NCBI GenBank assembly: GCA_020216965.1
Contig: JAIWOJ010000029.1
Coordinates: 1 to 10,359, forward strand
DNA length: 10,359 bases
Source: Prosthecobacter sp.
Lineage (GTDB): Bacteria; Verrucomicrobiota; Verrucomicrobiia; Verrucomicrobiales; Verrucomicrobiaceae
Direction: 5' to 3'
Positions 1 through 6,208 of the stretch are shown piece by piece. Position 1 is the stretch's first letter. Every line of letters starts with the position of its first letter. The notes below the pieces were generated by a model that made no database searches, had not been told where the DNA came from, and was given only the letters and a program-made list of their open reading frames with translations. The position numbers and the translations under genes were made by a program.

Positions 1-133
1 GACATCGGCCAGCGGGCATAGATCAGCCATCCGCCCAGCGTTTGGGGACAAAACTTATCCACACCGCGATTGCAGCCAGGATTTCTTGGAATCAACCTCC
101 CTCATGCTCCTCTTATCAGCCGTTTCCAGCCTC

Positions 134-880
134 ATGCGCCGTGCCATCCTCATCAGCCTGCTCCTCCTCACCGGTCTTCCCGCCCAGGAGGCAAAGCCAC
201 CCGCTGCCCCCGCAGAGGGCGTGGACGGTGCACGCCAGCTCTCCGAGGCGCAGCAAAAGCTCAAAAAGCTCTCAGCCACTGAATATGACCTGGATGGCAT
301 CCGCATCCATGCTGCCACCCGCGAAGTCCGCATCCCCGCAAAGGTCTGTCTGAAAAAAGCTCCCATCGAATACCTCCTGACCACGGATACCGGCAAAACC
401 CATGAGACCGTGCTCACCACCACGCACCAGCCCACCGCCATCCAGGTAGCCCTGCTCCTGGCAGGGTATGAACCCGCCACCGAGGGGCTACTCAAAGACG
501 TGCCTGACGATGAAAAACCCAAAATCTGGCACGAACAGCCCCCCAAGACCCCAGGTGGCAACCGCGTGAAAATCGATGTCGAATGGAAAACACCGGACGG
601 GCTCAAGCGCAGCCCCTTGAAGCTCATGGTGCAAAATGCTGAAACCAGGCAGTCCCCGCCTGACCTAGACACCTGGGTCTTCAATGGCTCCCACATCGAC
701 GAGCGCGGCTTTGTCGCCCAGCACGAAGGCAGCATCATCGCCGTCTGGCTAGACCGCGGTGCCATCCTCAACTCCGCTGCCAAAGGCAACTGGCGGGACG
801 ACCTCTGGATCTCCCTGCCCGAAAACATCCCTGACGAAGAAACCCCCGTCACCGTCATCATCACCCCCGCCAAACCATGA
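134..880 (+). CDS. Secreted YdjY-domain protein, function unknown
   Basis: Predicted exported protein of 248 residues; its role is unknown. Residues 1-20 form a good signal peptide: MRR, then a leucine-rich core, then a polar Ala/Pro-rich stretch. This is why I chose the ATG at 134. The frame stays open upstream, with an ATG at 104 and a TTG at 86, but those starts would put extra residues before the positive n-region. No Shine-Dalgarno sequence precedes any of them. The mature part matches my memory of the YdjY family: an early TDTGKTHET segment (residues 84-92) and a late WVFNGSHIDERGF...HEGSIIAVW stretch (about 181-205). YdjY proteins are common in Planctomycetes and Verrucomicrobia and have no established biochemistry. 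The stop overlaps the start of the next gene (ATGA), so the two are probably translated together. The 133 bases upstream hold no clear gene or promoter; a short open stretch ending in TAG at 19-21 could be the tail of an upstream gene, but this cannot be shown. Confidence 0.8.
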   Translation: MRRAILISLLLLTGLPAQEAKPPAAPAEGVDGARQLSEAQQKLKKLSATEYDLDGIRIHAATREVRIPAKVCLKKAPIEYLLTTDTGKTHETVLTTTHQPTAIQVALLLAGYEPATEGLLKDVPDDEKPKIWHEQPPKTPGGNRVKIDVEWKTPDGLKRSPLKLMVQNAETRQSPPDLDTWVFNGSHIDERGFVAQHEGSIIAVWLDRGAILNSAAKGNWRDDLWISLPENIPDEETPVTVIITPAKP

Positions 881-2049
881 AAACCCCTGCCATCCTCATC
901 CTCCTGCTGGCTGCTCCCCAGCTTCTGCTCTCCCAGGCCGCCACCCCACCCGCCCGGCAAGAATCCCTCAAACAAGAAATCCGCCTCGCCTACGATCGCG
1001 GTCTGTCCTTCCTCAGGGCCAAGCAAAATCCTACCACCGGCCAGTGGGGCGATGCCGAGCCAGTGGCCTTCACCGCCCTCGCCATCACCAGCTTCCTCCT
1101 CGCCCCGGAGCGCCAACCTGGAGACCCACTGCCGCCTGAGGTCGAAAAAGGCATCGCCTTCCTCATGAAAAACGTCCAGCCCGATGGTGGCATCTACGTC
1201 AAAGCCCGCGCCAACTACAATACCTCCCTCGCCCTCACCGCCCTCCTCCTCGCCCCCAGCCAAGAGCGTGAGCCCACCCTGCTCGCCGCCCGCCGCTTCA
1301 TCATCGGCCAGCAGAACGACCACGATGAAAAAGGCAAACTCGACAACCCCGACGACGGCGGCATCGGCTACGGCACGCCCAAGCCCAACAATCCCGCCCA
1401 CGCGGACCTCTCCAACACCCACTTCGCCCTCGAAGCCCTCTATTACGCTCAGGCCCTCCTCGCTGATAAAGGAGATGCGGGCAAAAACGAGCCTCCGCTC
1501 AACTACAGCGCCGCCATCCAGTTCATCAAAAACTGCCAGAACATGCCAGAGACCAACAAAGCCTCCTGGGTCAGCACCGATCCCAAGGACAAAGGCGGCT
1601 TCATCTACAGCCCTGGCGAGACCCGTGGCGGCGAGGTCAAAACCCCCGATGGCCGCACCGCCCTGCGCAGCTACGGCAGCATCAGCTACGCCGGCCTGCT
1701 CAGCTTCATCTACGCTGGGCTGGACAAAAACGATCCGCGCGTGAAAGCGGTGCTCGACTGGCTCAGTGAAAACTACACCCTCACGGAAAATCCCGGCCTC
1801 GGAGCCCAGGGCATGTATTACTACTTCCACACCATGGCCAAGGCCCTCTCCATCGCCGGGGTGGATTTCCTCAAGCTCCCTGATGGCAAAGTCGTGGACT
1901 GGCGTGCCGACCTCTCCAGCAAACTGCTCAGCCTCCAGCAAGGCGACGGCTCCTGGGCCAATAGCGAAGGCCGCTGGATGGAGAGTGACACCACCCTCAC
2001 CACCTCCTACATCCTCATGGCCCTCGCCCGCATCCACGCCACCTTTTGA
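877..2049 (+). CDS. Secreted prenyltransferase/squalene-oxidase-repeat (alpha/alpha toroid) protein
   Basis: Exported protein of 390 residues with a terpene-cyclase-like alpha/alpha-barrel fold. Residues 1-21 are a signal peptide (MKTPAILILLLAAPQLLLSQA). At least five helical repeat cores of the type xxTxxALxxL are visible near residues 61-74, 112-125, 176-190, 263-278 and 369-384. They alternate with QW-like turns: GQWGD (55-59), QPDGGIY (101-107) and GDGSW (356-360). The DXDD(T) acid motif of squalene-hopene and class II diterpene cyclases is absent; the nearest stretch is DNPDD at 156-160. The only cysteine is Cys220, so the Asp/Cys/His zinc site of protein prenyltransferases is not recognisable either. 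A catalytic cyclase role is therefore doubtful, and an extracytoplasmic binding or structural role is as likely. Secreted proteins of this type are frequent in Planctomycetes and Verrucomicrobia and are uncharacterised. It starts inside the stop of the YdjY-domain gene and has no Shine-Dalgarno sequence, which fits translational coupling. Confidence 0.85.
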   Translation: MKTPAILILLLAAPQLLLSQAATPPARQESLKQEIRLAYDRGLSFLRAKQNPTTGQWGDAEPVAFTALAITSFLLAPERQPGDPLPPEVEKGIAFLMKNVQPDGGIYVKARANYNTSLALTALLLAPSQEREPTLLAARRFIIGQQNDHDEKGKLDNPDDGGIGYGTPKPNNPAHADLSNTHFALEALYYAQALLADKGDAGKNEPPLNYSAAIQFIKNCQNMPETNKASWVSTDPKDKGGFIYSPGETRGGEVKTPDGRTALRSYGSISYAGLLSFIYAGLDKNDPRVKAVLDWLSENYTLTENPGLGAQGMYYYFHTMAKALSIAGVDFLKLPDGKVVDWRADLSSKLLSLQQGDGSWANSEGRWMESDTTLTTSYILMALARIHATF

Positions 2050-2054
2050 GCGTG

Positions 2055-2070
2055 CCGCAGCATTCTGCGG
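2055..2070 (+). terminator. Stem-loop just after the toroid-protein stop codon
   Basis: A perfect 6-bp GC-rich stem, CCGCAG and CTGCGG, closes a CATT tetraloop six bases after the stop of the toroid gene. There is no run of T after it, so it is not a textbook intrinsic terminator. It could mark or protect the 3' end of the two-gene message. Confidence 0.4.
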
Positions 2071-2096
2071 AACCCTCCATACCGGTGAATCCATCA

Positions 2097-2125
2097 TTGC
2101 CATCCCTGGGTAGGCCAACTAAAAG
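2097..2125 (+). promoter_or_regulatory. Candidate sigma70-type promoter for the small membrane-protein gene
   Basis: TTGCCA (2097-2102, five of six matches to TTGACA) lies 17 bases before TAAAAG (2120-2125, four of six matches to TATAAT). A start near 2132 would leave a leader of roughly 17 bases before the ATG at 2149. Its position between a 3' hairpin and the next gene supports a new transcription unit. The call rests on consensus alone, and the organism's sigma-factor preferences are not known from this window. Confidence 0.4.
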
Positions 2126-2148
2126 CCTCCCCAAACCGTTGTCATCAG

Positions 2149-2511
2149 ATGGAAGAAAGCCACTTTCCCCTGCCCTACCAGATCGCCTGCATCATCCTCA
2201 CGGCGCTCTTTATCCTCAGCTTCAGCGTCTCACGAGAGCCTAGGCAGTGGCGGCGGCTGTTTCAGAGCATGTTCCAAAAGGAAACGCCGATCTCCGTCAA
2301 CCGTAACAAGGTCATCGATGAAAAGCTCAAGACCTACGGCATCGCTGTGGCGATGATCTTCCTGGTGGCCGACGTGGCTTTTTTCGTCGCAGGCATCACC
2401 TACCAGGACCGCGTGGAACGCGGGAAAATGACCGCGGAGGAGCTCTACCGCATCCAGGAGCAAAACCGCATCCAGGGCTCTGCCGTGTCTCGTGGCACGG
2501 CTGGCCCCTGA
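2149..2511 (+). CDS. Small two-helix membrane protein, hypothetical
   Basis: I do not recognise this 120-residue protein as a named family. It has two clear hydrophobic helices, about residues 9-28 and 64-85. Between them is a basic, amphipathic loop (about 29-62) containing SREPRQWRR and several lysines. By the positive-inside rule the loop should be cytoplasmic, with both ends outside. The tail after the second helix (86-120) is charged and ends in a Gly/Ser-rich stretch. It is likely a real gene: it fills an otherwise empty interval, has a plausible promoter at 2097-2125, and has a sensible membrane topology. It lies 60 bases upstream of the nucleoside transporter on the same strand and could be co-transcribed with it, but a functional link is only a guess. 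No Shine-Dalgarno sequence precedes the ATG. Confidence 0.65.
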   Translation: MEESHFPLPYQIACIILTALFILSFSVSREPRQWRRLFQSMFQKETPISVNRNKVIDEKLKTYGIAVAMIFLVADVAFFVAGITYQDRVERGKMTAEELYRIQEQNRIQGSAVSRGTAGP

Positions 2512-2534
2512 AGATTCCCCATGAATGCCGCGAG

Positions 2535-2548
2535 GGCGGCGCGCCGCC
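2535..2548. repeat. Perfect 14-bp GC-only palindrome between the small membrane protein and the transporter
   Basis: GGCGGCGCGCCGCC is its own reverse complement and sits in the 60-base gap between the two genes. As RNA it would form a 5-bp GC stem with a four-base loop. It could weaken transcription or ribosome loading ahead of the transporter, or bind a dimeric protein. In GC-rich DNA it may also be chance. Confidence 0.3.
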
Positions 2549-2571
2549 TGCTTTCTGTGCTGTGACCCGCC

Positions 2572-3813
2572 ATGCCATCTCTCACGCCGATCCTAGGAAT
2601 CGTCACTTTCCTCGCCCTAGCCTGGGTGCTGTCTGAGCGGCGTGATCTTTTCCCCCGACGCACGGTGGTCGCTGGCCTCGCTCTGCAGGTTTTTCTGGGT
2701 TTGCTAATCCTGCGCACATCCGCCGGGGCGTGGTTCTTTGCCCAGGCGGACGCTGTTTTCCAGAAGCTGCTCGGTTACGCCGCAGAAGGCACGGCGATGG
2801 TCTTCGGCCCACTGGCGAATGCCAAGCTGATGGCGGAAAAGTGGGGGCCGGAAAATGGCTTTCTCTTCGCCGTCACCATCACGGGCACCATTGTACTCGT
2901 CTCCGCGCTCTCCTCTCTGCTCTACCACTATGGGATCCTCCAGCAAATCGTGCGCGGCATGGCCTGGGGGATGCGCCGCCTGATGGGCGTGAGCGGCTGT
3001 GAAAGCCTAGCCGCAGCGGCCAATGTCTTCATGGGCCAGACGGAGGCCCCCCTCGTCATCAAGCCCTATCTGCCCACCATGACGCGGAGTGAACTCCTGG
3101 CGCTCATGACCGGCGGCATGGCCACCATCGCCGGTGGCGTGCTGGCCGCCTACATCGCCCTCGGCATCTCCCCAGGCCACCTGCTCACCGCCTCCGTCAT
3201 GAGCGCTCCCGCTTCCCTCATGATCGCCAAAATCATGCTGCCAGAGACGGAAAAGCCCGCTGACCTGAATCCAAGTGCCCAAAACATGCCCAGGGAGACC
3301 GCCAACGGGCTAGATGCCCTCTGCCAGGGGGCCGGGGATGGCATGAAATTGGCCGTCAATGTGCTCGCCATGCTCATCGCCTTCGTGGCCATCGTGGCGA
3401 TGGCAAATGGCGGGTTATCCGCGTTGCTCGCGCTCATCGGGGTGGAGGAGTCCCGTCCCTTGCAGCTCCTTCTTGGCTGGCTGAATGCCCCCTTTGCCTG
3501 GCTCATGGGCGTGCCTTGGCAGGACTGCCCAGCCATCGGCAGCATCCTGGGGGAGCGCATCGTGCTCAATGAATTCATCGGCTATCTCAGCCTCAGCAAG
3601 GCGGAGCAACTCCAGCCGCGCAGCCTCACCATCGCCACCTACGCCCTCTGTGGTTTTGCCAACTTTGCCAGCATCGCCATCCAGATCGGTGGCATTGGCG
3701 CTCTGGTGGAATCCCGCCGCGCTGAGCTCGCCCGCCTCGGCCTCCGTGCCATGATTGGCGGCCTGCTCGCCTGCTACTGCACTGCCAGCATCGCCGGTCT
3801 GCTGACCCGCTGA
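2572..3813 (+). CDS. Concentrative nucleoside transporter, CNT/NupC family
   Basis: Inner-membrane transporter of 413 residues, expected to import nucleosides with a sodium or proton gradient. The family signature is clear. Residues 138-194 include SGCESLAAAANVF, the substrate-site motif GQTEAP (155-160), the stretch IKPYLPTMTRSEL (163-175), and a glycine-rich GGMATIAGGVLAAY helix. Later come NEFIGY (333-338) and GFANFASI (361-368). From memory, these match the nucleoside- and sodium-contact segments of the Vibrio cholerae CNT: Glu in GQTEAP, Glu in NEF, and Phe, Asn and Ser in GFANFxSI. The order of regions is standard: N-terminal helices (about 5-50), a gate domain, then two transport halves. 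Length is normal for bacterial CNTs (about 400). The ligand (purine, pyrimidine or broad) cannot be read from the sequence. It follows the small membrane-protein gene by 60 bases and has no Shine-Dalgarno sequence. Confidence 0.93.
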   Translation: MPSLTPILGIVTFLALAWVLSERRDLFPRRTVVAGLALQVFLGLLILRTSAGAWFFAQADAVFQKLLGYAAEGTAMVFGPLANAKLMAEKWGPENGFLFAVTITGTIVLVSALSSLLYHYGILQQIVRGMAWGMRRLMGVSGCESLAAAANVFMGQTEAPLVIKPYLPTMTRSELLALMTGGMATIAGGVLAAYIALGISPGHLLTASVMSAPASLMIAKIMLPETEKPADLNPSAQNMPRETANGLDALCQGAGDGMKLAVNVLAMLIAFVAIVAMANGGLSALLALIGVEESRPLQLLLGWLNAPFAWLMGVPWQDCPAIGSILGERIVLNEFIGYLSLSKAEQLQPRSLTIATYALCGFANFASIAIQIGGIGALVESRRAELARLGLRAMIGGLLACYCTASIAGLLTR

Positions 3814-3840
3814 TCACCTTGTGTGAAAACAGAAAGCTGG

Positions 3841-3855
3841 CGCGCTCCCTGCGCG
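3841..3855 (+). terminator. Weak stem-loop after the transporter gene
   Basis: CGCGC and GCGCG form a 5-bp stem around TCCCT, 28 bases after the transporter stop and 19 bases before the DUF1552 start. No T-tract follows, only pyrimidine-rich sequence. It may be a weak terminator or a leader structure of the next gene, or it may be chance. Confidence 0.2.
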
Positions 3856-3874
3856 TATCCTCTCTGCCCCCCGT

Positions 3875-5257
3875 ATGAATCGCTCACAAGAGAATCGCTT
3901 TCACGAAACCGCTGCCGCCTCCCACCAGCTCAGCCGCCGTCATGTCTTGCGCGGCCTGGGCACCCTGATGACGCTGCCCTTTCTCGAGTCCCTGGGTCAC
4001 CGCGCCTTTGCCGCACCGGCCCCTGTGAAAAAGGCCCCCCTCCGCGCTGCCTGGCTGTATGTGCCGAATGGCGTGAACGTCAATGAATGGTATCCCACTG
4101 GCGAGGGTGCCAACTACCAGCTCAGCACCTCCCTGAAAGAGATCGAGCGTCATAAAAACGACTTCATGGTCATCTCTGGCCTCGCCCAGGACTTTGCCCG
4201 CTCCCATGGCAATGGCGGGGGCGACCACGCCCGTGCCACGGCCACCTTCCTCACCGGCTGCATGCCCAAAAAGACCGCCGGGGCCGATATTCATCTCGGC
4301 ATTTCCGTGGACCAGATCGCCGCACAAAAAATCGGCCACCTCACCCGCCTGCCCTCTCTAGAACTCAGCACCGACGGCCAGCGCAGTGCGGGGCGCTGCG
4401 ATAGCGGCTACTCTTGCGCTTACCAGTTCAATTTATCCTGGAAAAATGAGACCATGCCCATGGCTCCTGAGATGGACCCGCGCCTCGTCTTTGAGCGCCT
4501 GTTTGGCTACGGTGCCTCCGGCGCACGCGGTGCCGAAGGAGCCCGCCGCCAGCGCCTGCAAAAAAGCATCCTCGATACCGTCCTGGGTGAGGCAAAAAGC
4601 CTCCAGAGCAAGCTCAACGGTACTGACAAACGCAAGATTGACGAGTACTTCGAGTCCGTGCGCGATATCGAAATGCGCATCGAACGCGCTGAAAAATTCG
4701 CCGCCAATCTCCCCAAAGACGTGCCCATCCCAGAGGGCGTGCCTGACAACTATGAGGAGCACATCCGGGTCATGTTTGACCTGCTGACGCTGGCCTTCCA
4801 GACGGATACCACCCGCATCGCCACCTTCATGCTCGCCCATGATGGCAGCAACCGCAGTTTCCCCGACATTGGCGTGCCAGATGCCCATCACGGCATCTCC
4901 CATCACCAGAAAGATCCCACCAAACTCGCCAAGCTGGGCAAAATTGACCGCTTCTACCTCCGCCAGCTTGGGTATTTCCTCGATAAGCTCAAAAACACCA
5001 AAGACGGCGAAAACGGCACCCTCTTGGACAACAGCATGATCGTCTGGGGCGGCGGCATCGGCGACCCCGACCGCCACAATCACGACAACTTGCCCATCCT
5101 CGTCGCCGGACGTGCCGGTGGCACCTGGACGCCTGGCAAACGCATCGTCCTCCCAGGTGAGACGCCGATGACCAATCTGTACCTCTCTATGCTCGACCGC
5201 ATGGGCGTGCGCGCCGAAAAAGTCGGCGACAGCAGCGGCGTGTTGGAGGTGGGTTGA
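3875..5257 (+). CDS. Tat-exported DUF1552 family protein
   Basis: Exported protein of 460 residues from a family with no proven activity. Residues 20-29 (SRRHVLRGLG) are a twin-arginine signal, followed by a hydrophobic core (about 30-40) and a likely cleavage site after AFA at 44-46. This implies folding in the cytoplasm before export, often linked to a cofactor or metal. Family landmarks I recognise are WLYVPNGVN (60-68), GGDHARATATFLTG (115-128), DPRLVFERLFG (201-211), the His-rich GVPDAHHGISHH (333-344), and WGGGIGDPDRHNHDNLP (391-407). The conserved Asp/His clusters resemble metal-binding loops of the alkaline phosphatase/sulfatase-type fold, but that is inference. About 225-280 is probably helical and charged. 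In Planctomycetes and Verrucomicrobia, DUF1552 genes often neighbour large cytochrome c-containing DUF1592/DUF1588/DUF1587/DUF1595 genes. None is seen here, so this copy is an orphan. There is no Shine-Dalgarno sequence. Confidence 0.9.
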   Translation: MNRSQENRFHETAAASHQLSRRHVLRGLGTLMTLPFLESLGHRAFAAPAPVKKAPLRAAWLYVPNGVNVNEWYPTGEGANYQLSTSLKEIERHKNDFMVISGLAQDFARSHGNGGGDHARATATFLTGCMPKKTAGADIHLGISVDQIAAQKIGHLTRLPSLELSTDGQRSAGRCDSGYSCAYQFNLSWKNETMPMAPEMDPRLVFERLFGYGASGARGAEGARRQRLQKSILDTVLGEAKSLQSKLNGTDKRKIDEYFESVRDIEMRIERAEKFAANLPKDVPIPEGVPDNYEEHIRVMFDLLTLAFQTDTTRIATFMLAHDGSNRSFPDIGVPDAHHGISHHQKDPTKLAKLGKIDRFYLRQLGYFLDKLKNTKDGENGTLLDNSMIVWGGGIGDPDRHNHDNLPILVAGRAGGTWTPGKRIVLPGETPMTNLYLSMLDRMGVRAEKVGDSSGVLEVG

Positions 5258-5401
5258 TCCCTGATTCCGCAGTCCTGTCGCAGGCAGAAACACCCATCTG
5301 CCCACACTTCGCCATCCCGATGGATCCCCACGCCATCCTTCTTCTCATCCCCTGCCAATGCGCCTTGCACGCGGGCCATCGCGCCCCATGATCGGCGGCC
5401 C

Positions 5402-6208
5402 ATGAACAAACTGGACGAAATCATCGCCCACAAGCGCACCGAGGTAGAGAAGCTGCTGCCGCGCTCGGAAAAACTACGCGCTGCCGCGACGCTGCGGGAT
5501 GACTTCCGCTCCCTGGCTGATACCCTGCGTGCGGACCCGACCCGGCTAGGAATGATCGCAGAGGTCAAGCGCGCCTCTCCCTCAGCAGGCACCATCGCTG
5601 CGGATTTTGACCCGCTAGCGATTGCCAGAGGCTATGAAAAGGCAGGTGCCAGTGCGCTGTCGATTTTGACCGATGAAAAATATTTCCAAGGGCACCTCAA
5701 CTACCTGACGCTGATCCGGGAGCAGGTGGACATCCCTTGCCTGCGGAAGGACTTCATCATCCACGAAGCGCAGATCTATGAAGCCGTGGTCGCGGGCGCA
5801 GATGCCATCCTGCTCATCGTGGCGGCGCTAGATCAGCCCAGCCTGGAGCACCTACTGGAGGTGGCGCACACTTTTCAGCTCGACGCGCTCGTAGAGGTGC
5901 ATGACCTGGCAGAACTGGAGCGCGCGTTGGCGACAGAGGCGCGCATCATCGGGGTGAACAACCGTAACCTGAAGAGCTTTACCGTCGATCTCGCCACCAC
6001 AGAAGCCCTGGCGGAAGAGGTACCGGATGACATCATCCTCGTGGCCGAAAGCGGCATCAAGACCGTGGAGGATGCCGAGCGCCTCGCCCGCTGTGGCGCA
6101 GATGCCCTGCTGGTGGGAGAGACGCTGATGCGTAGCCAGAATATCCTGCACGACCTGCCAGCGCTGCGTGTGTTGAAGCCGCTGGTGGAAGCTCCCGCCA
6201 CGGAATGA
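5402..6208 (+). CDS. trpC: Indole-3-glycerol-phosphate synthase
   Basis: Cytoplasmic enzyme of tryptophan synthesis (268 residues, normal length). It closes the indole ring of 1-(2-carboxyphenylamino)-1-deoxyribulose 5-phosphate, releasing CO2 and water. The single-domain (beta/alpha)8 barrel keeps all expected residues: Glu54 and Lys56 in IAEVKRASPS, Lys116 in LRKDF, Glu165 in LVEVHD, Asn186 in GVNNRNL, and Glu216-Ser217 in AESGI. The phosphate-binding ends are GADALLVGE (232-240) and the preceding glycine loop. It is not fused to TrpF. It stands away from other trp genes, and its stop overlaps the menD start (ATGA). The 144-base leader (5258-5401) holds no clear promoter. It contains a 23-codon open stretch from 5320 without tandem Trp codons, so there is no sign of classical trp attenuation. 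The ATG has no Shine-Dalgarno sequence beyond a poor GGCGG. Confidence 0.97.
   Translation: MNKLDEIIAHKRTEVEKLLPRSEKLRAAATLRDDFRSLADTLRADPTRLGMIAEVKRASPSAGTIAADFDPLAIARGYEKAGASALSILTDEKYFQGHLNYLTLIREQVDIPCLRKDFIIHEAQIYEAVVAGADAILLIVAALDQPSLEHLLEVAHTFQLDALVEVHDLAELERALATEARIIGVNNRNLKSFTVDLATTEALAEEVPDDIILVAESGIKTVEDAERLARCGADALLVGETLMRSQNILHDLPALRVLKPLVEAPATE

Noticed and set aside
1-133. A divergent minus-strand gene starting at 30, or the tail of a plus-strand gene ending at 21.
   Set aside because: Only seven to ten codons lie in the window, with no supporting motif, so neither can be supported.
877-2049. Naming the toroid protein squalene-hopene cyclase.
   Set aside because: It is exported, about 390 residues against roughly 630 for SHC, and lacks the DXDD catalytic motif.
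55-2118. A 687-codon open frame on the minus strand spanning both exported-protein genes.
   Set aside because: The opposite strand encodes two proteins with signal peptides, recognisable domains and an ATGA junction. The antisense translation is Gly/Glu/Val-rich low-complexity sequence with no motif, as expected from C-ending codons read backwards in GC-rich DNA.
2521-2565. A 14-codon open stretch (MNAARAARRLLSVL) between the small membrane protein and the transporter, as a leader peptide.
   Set aside because: It is too short, has no ribosome-binding site, and its Ala/Arg content follows directly from the GC palindrome within it.
4433-5305. A 290-codon open frame antisense to the DUF1552 gene.
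   Set aside because: It lies almost wholly inside a full-length family member and has no recognisable domain; it is a compositional shadow.
5320-5391. A 23-codon open stretch just before trpC, as a trp attenuator leader.
   Set aside because: It has no Trp codons, and no terminator or antiterminator hairpin pair is visible after it.
5364-5392. TTGCAC and CATGAT upstream of trpC as a promoter.
   Set aside because: The -35 matches only three of six positions, and the implied start site would sit almost on the start codon. The evidence is too weak.
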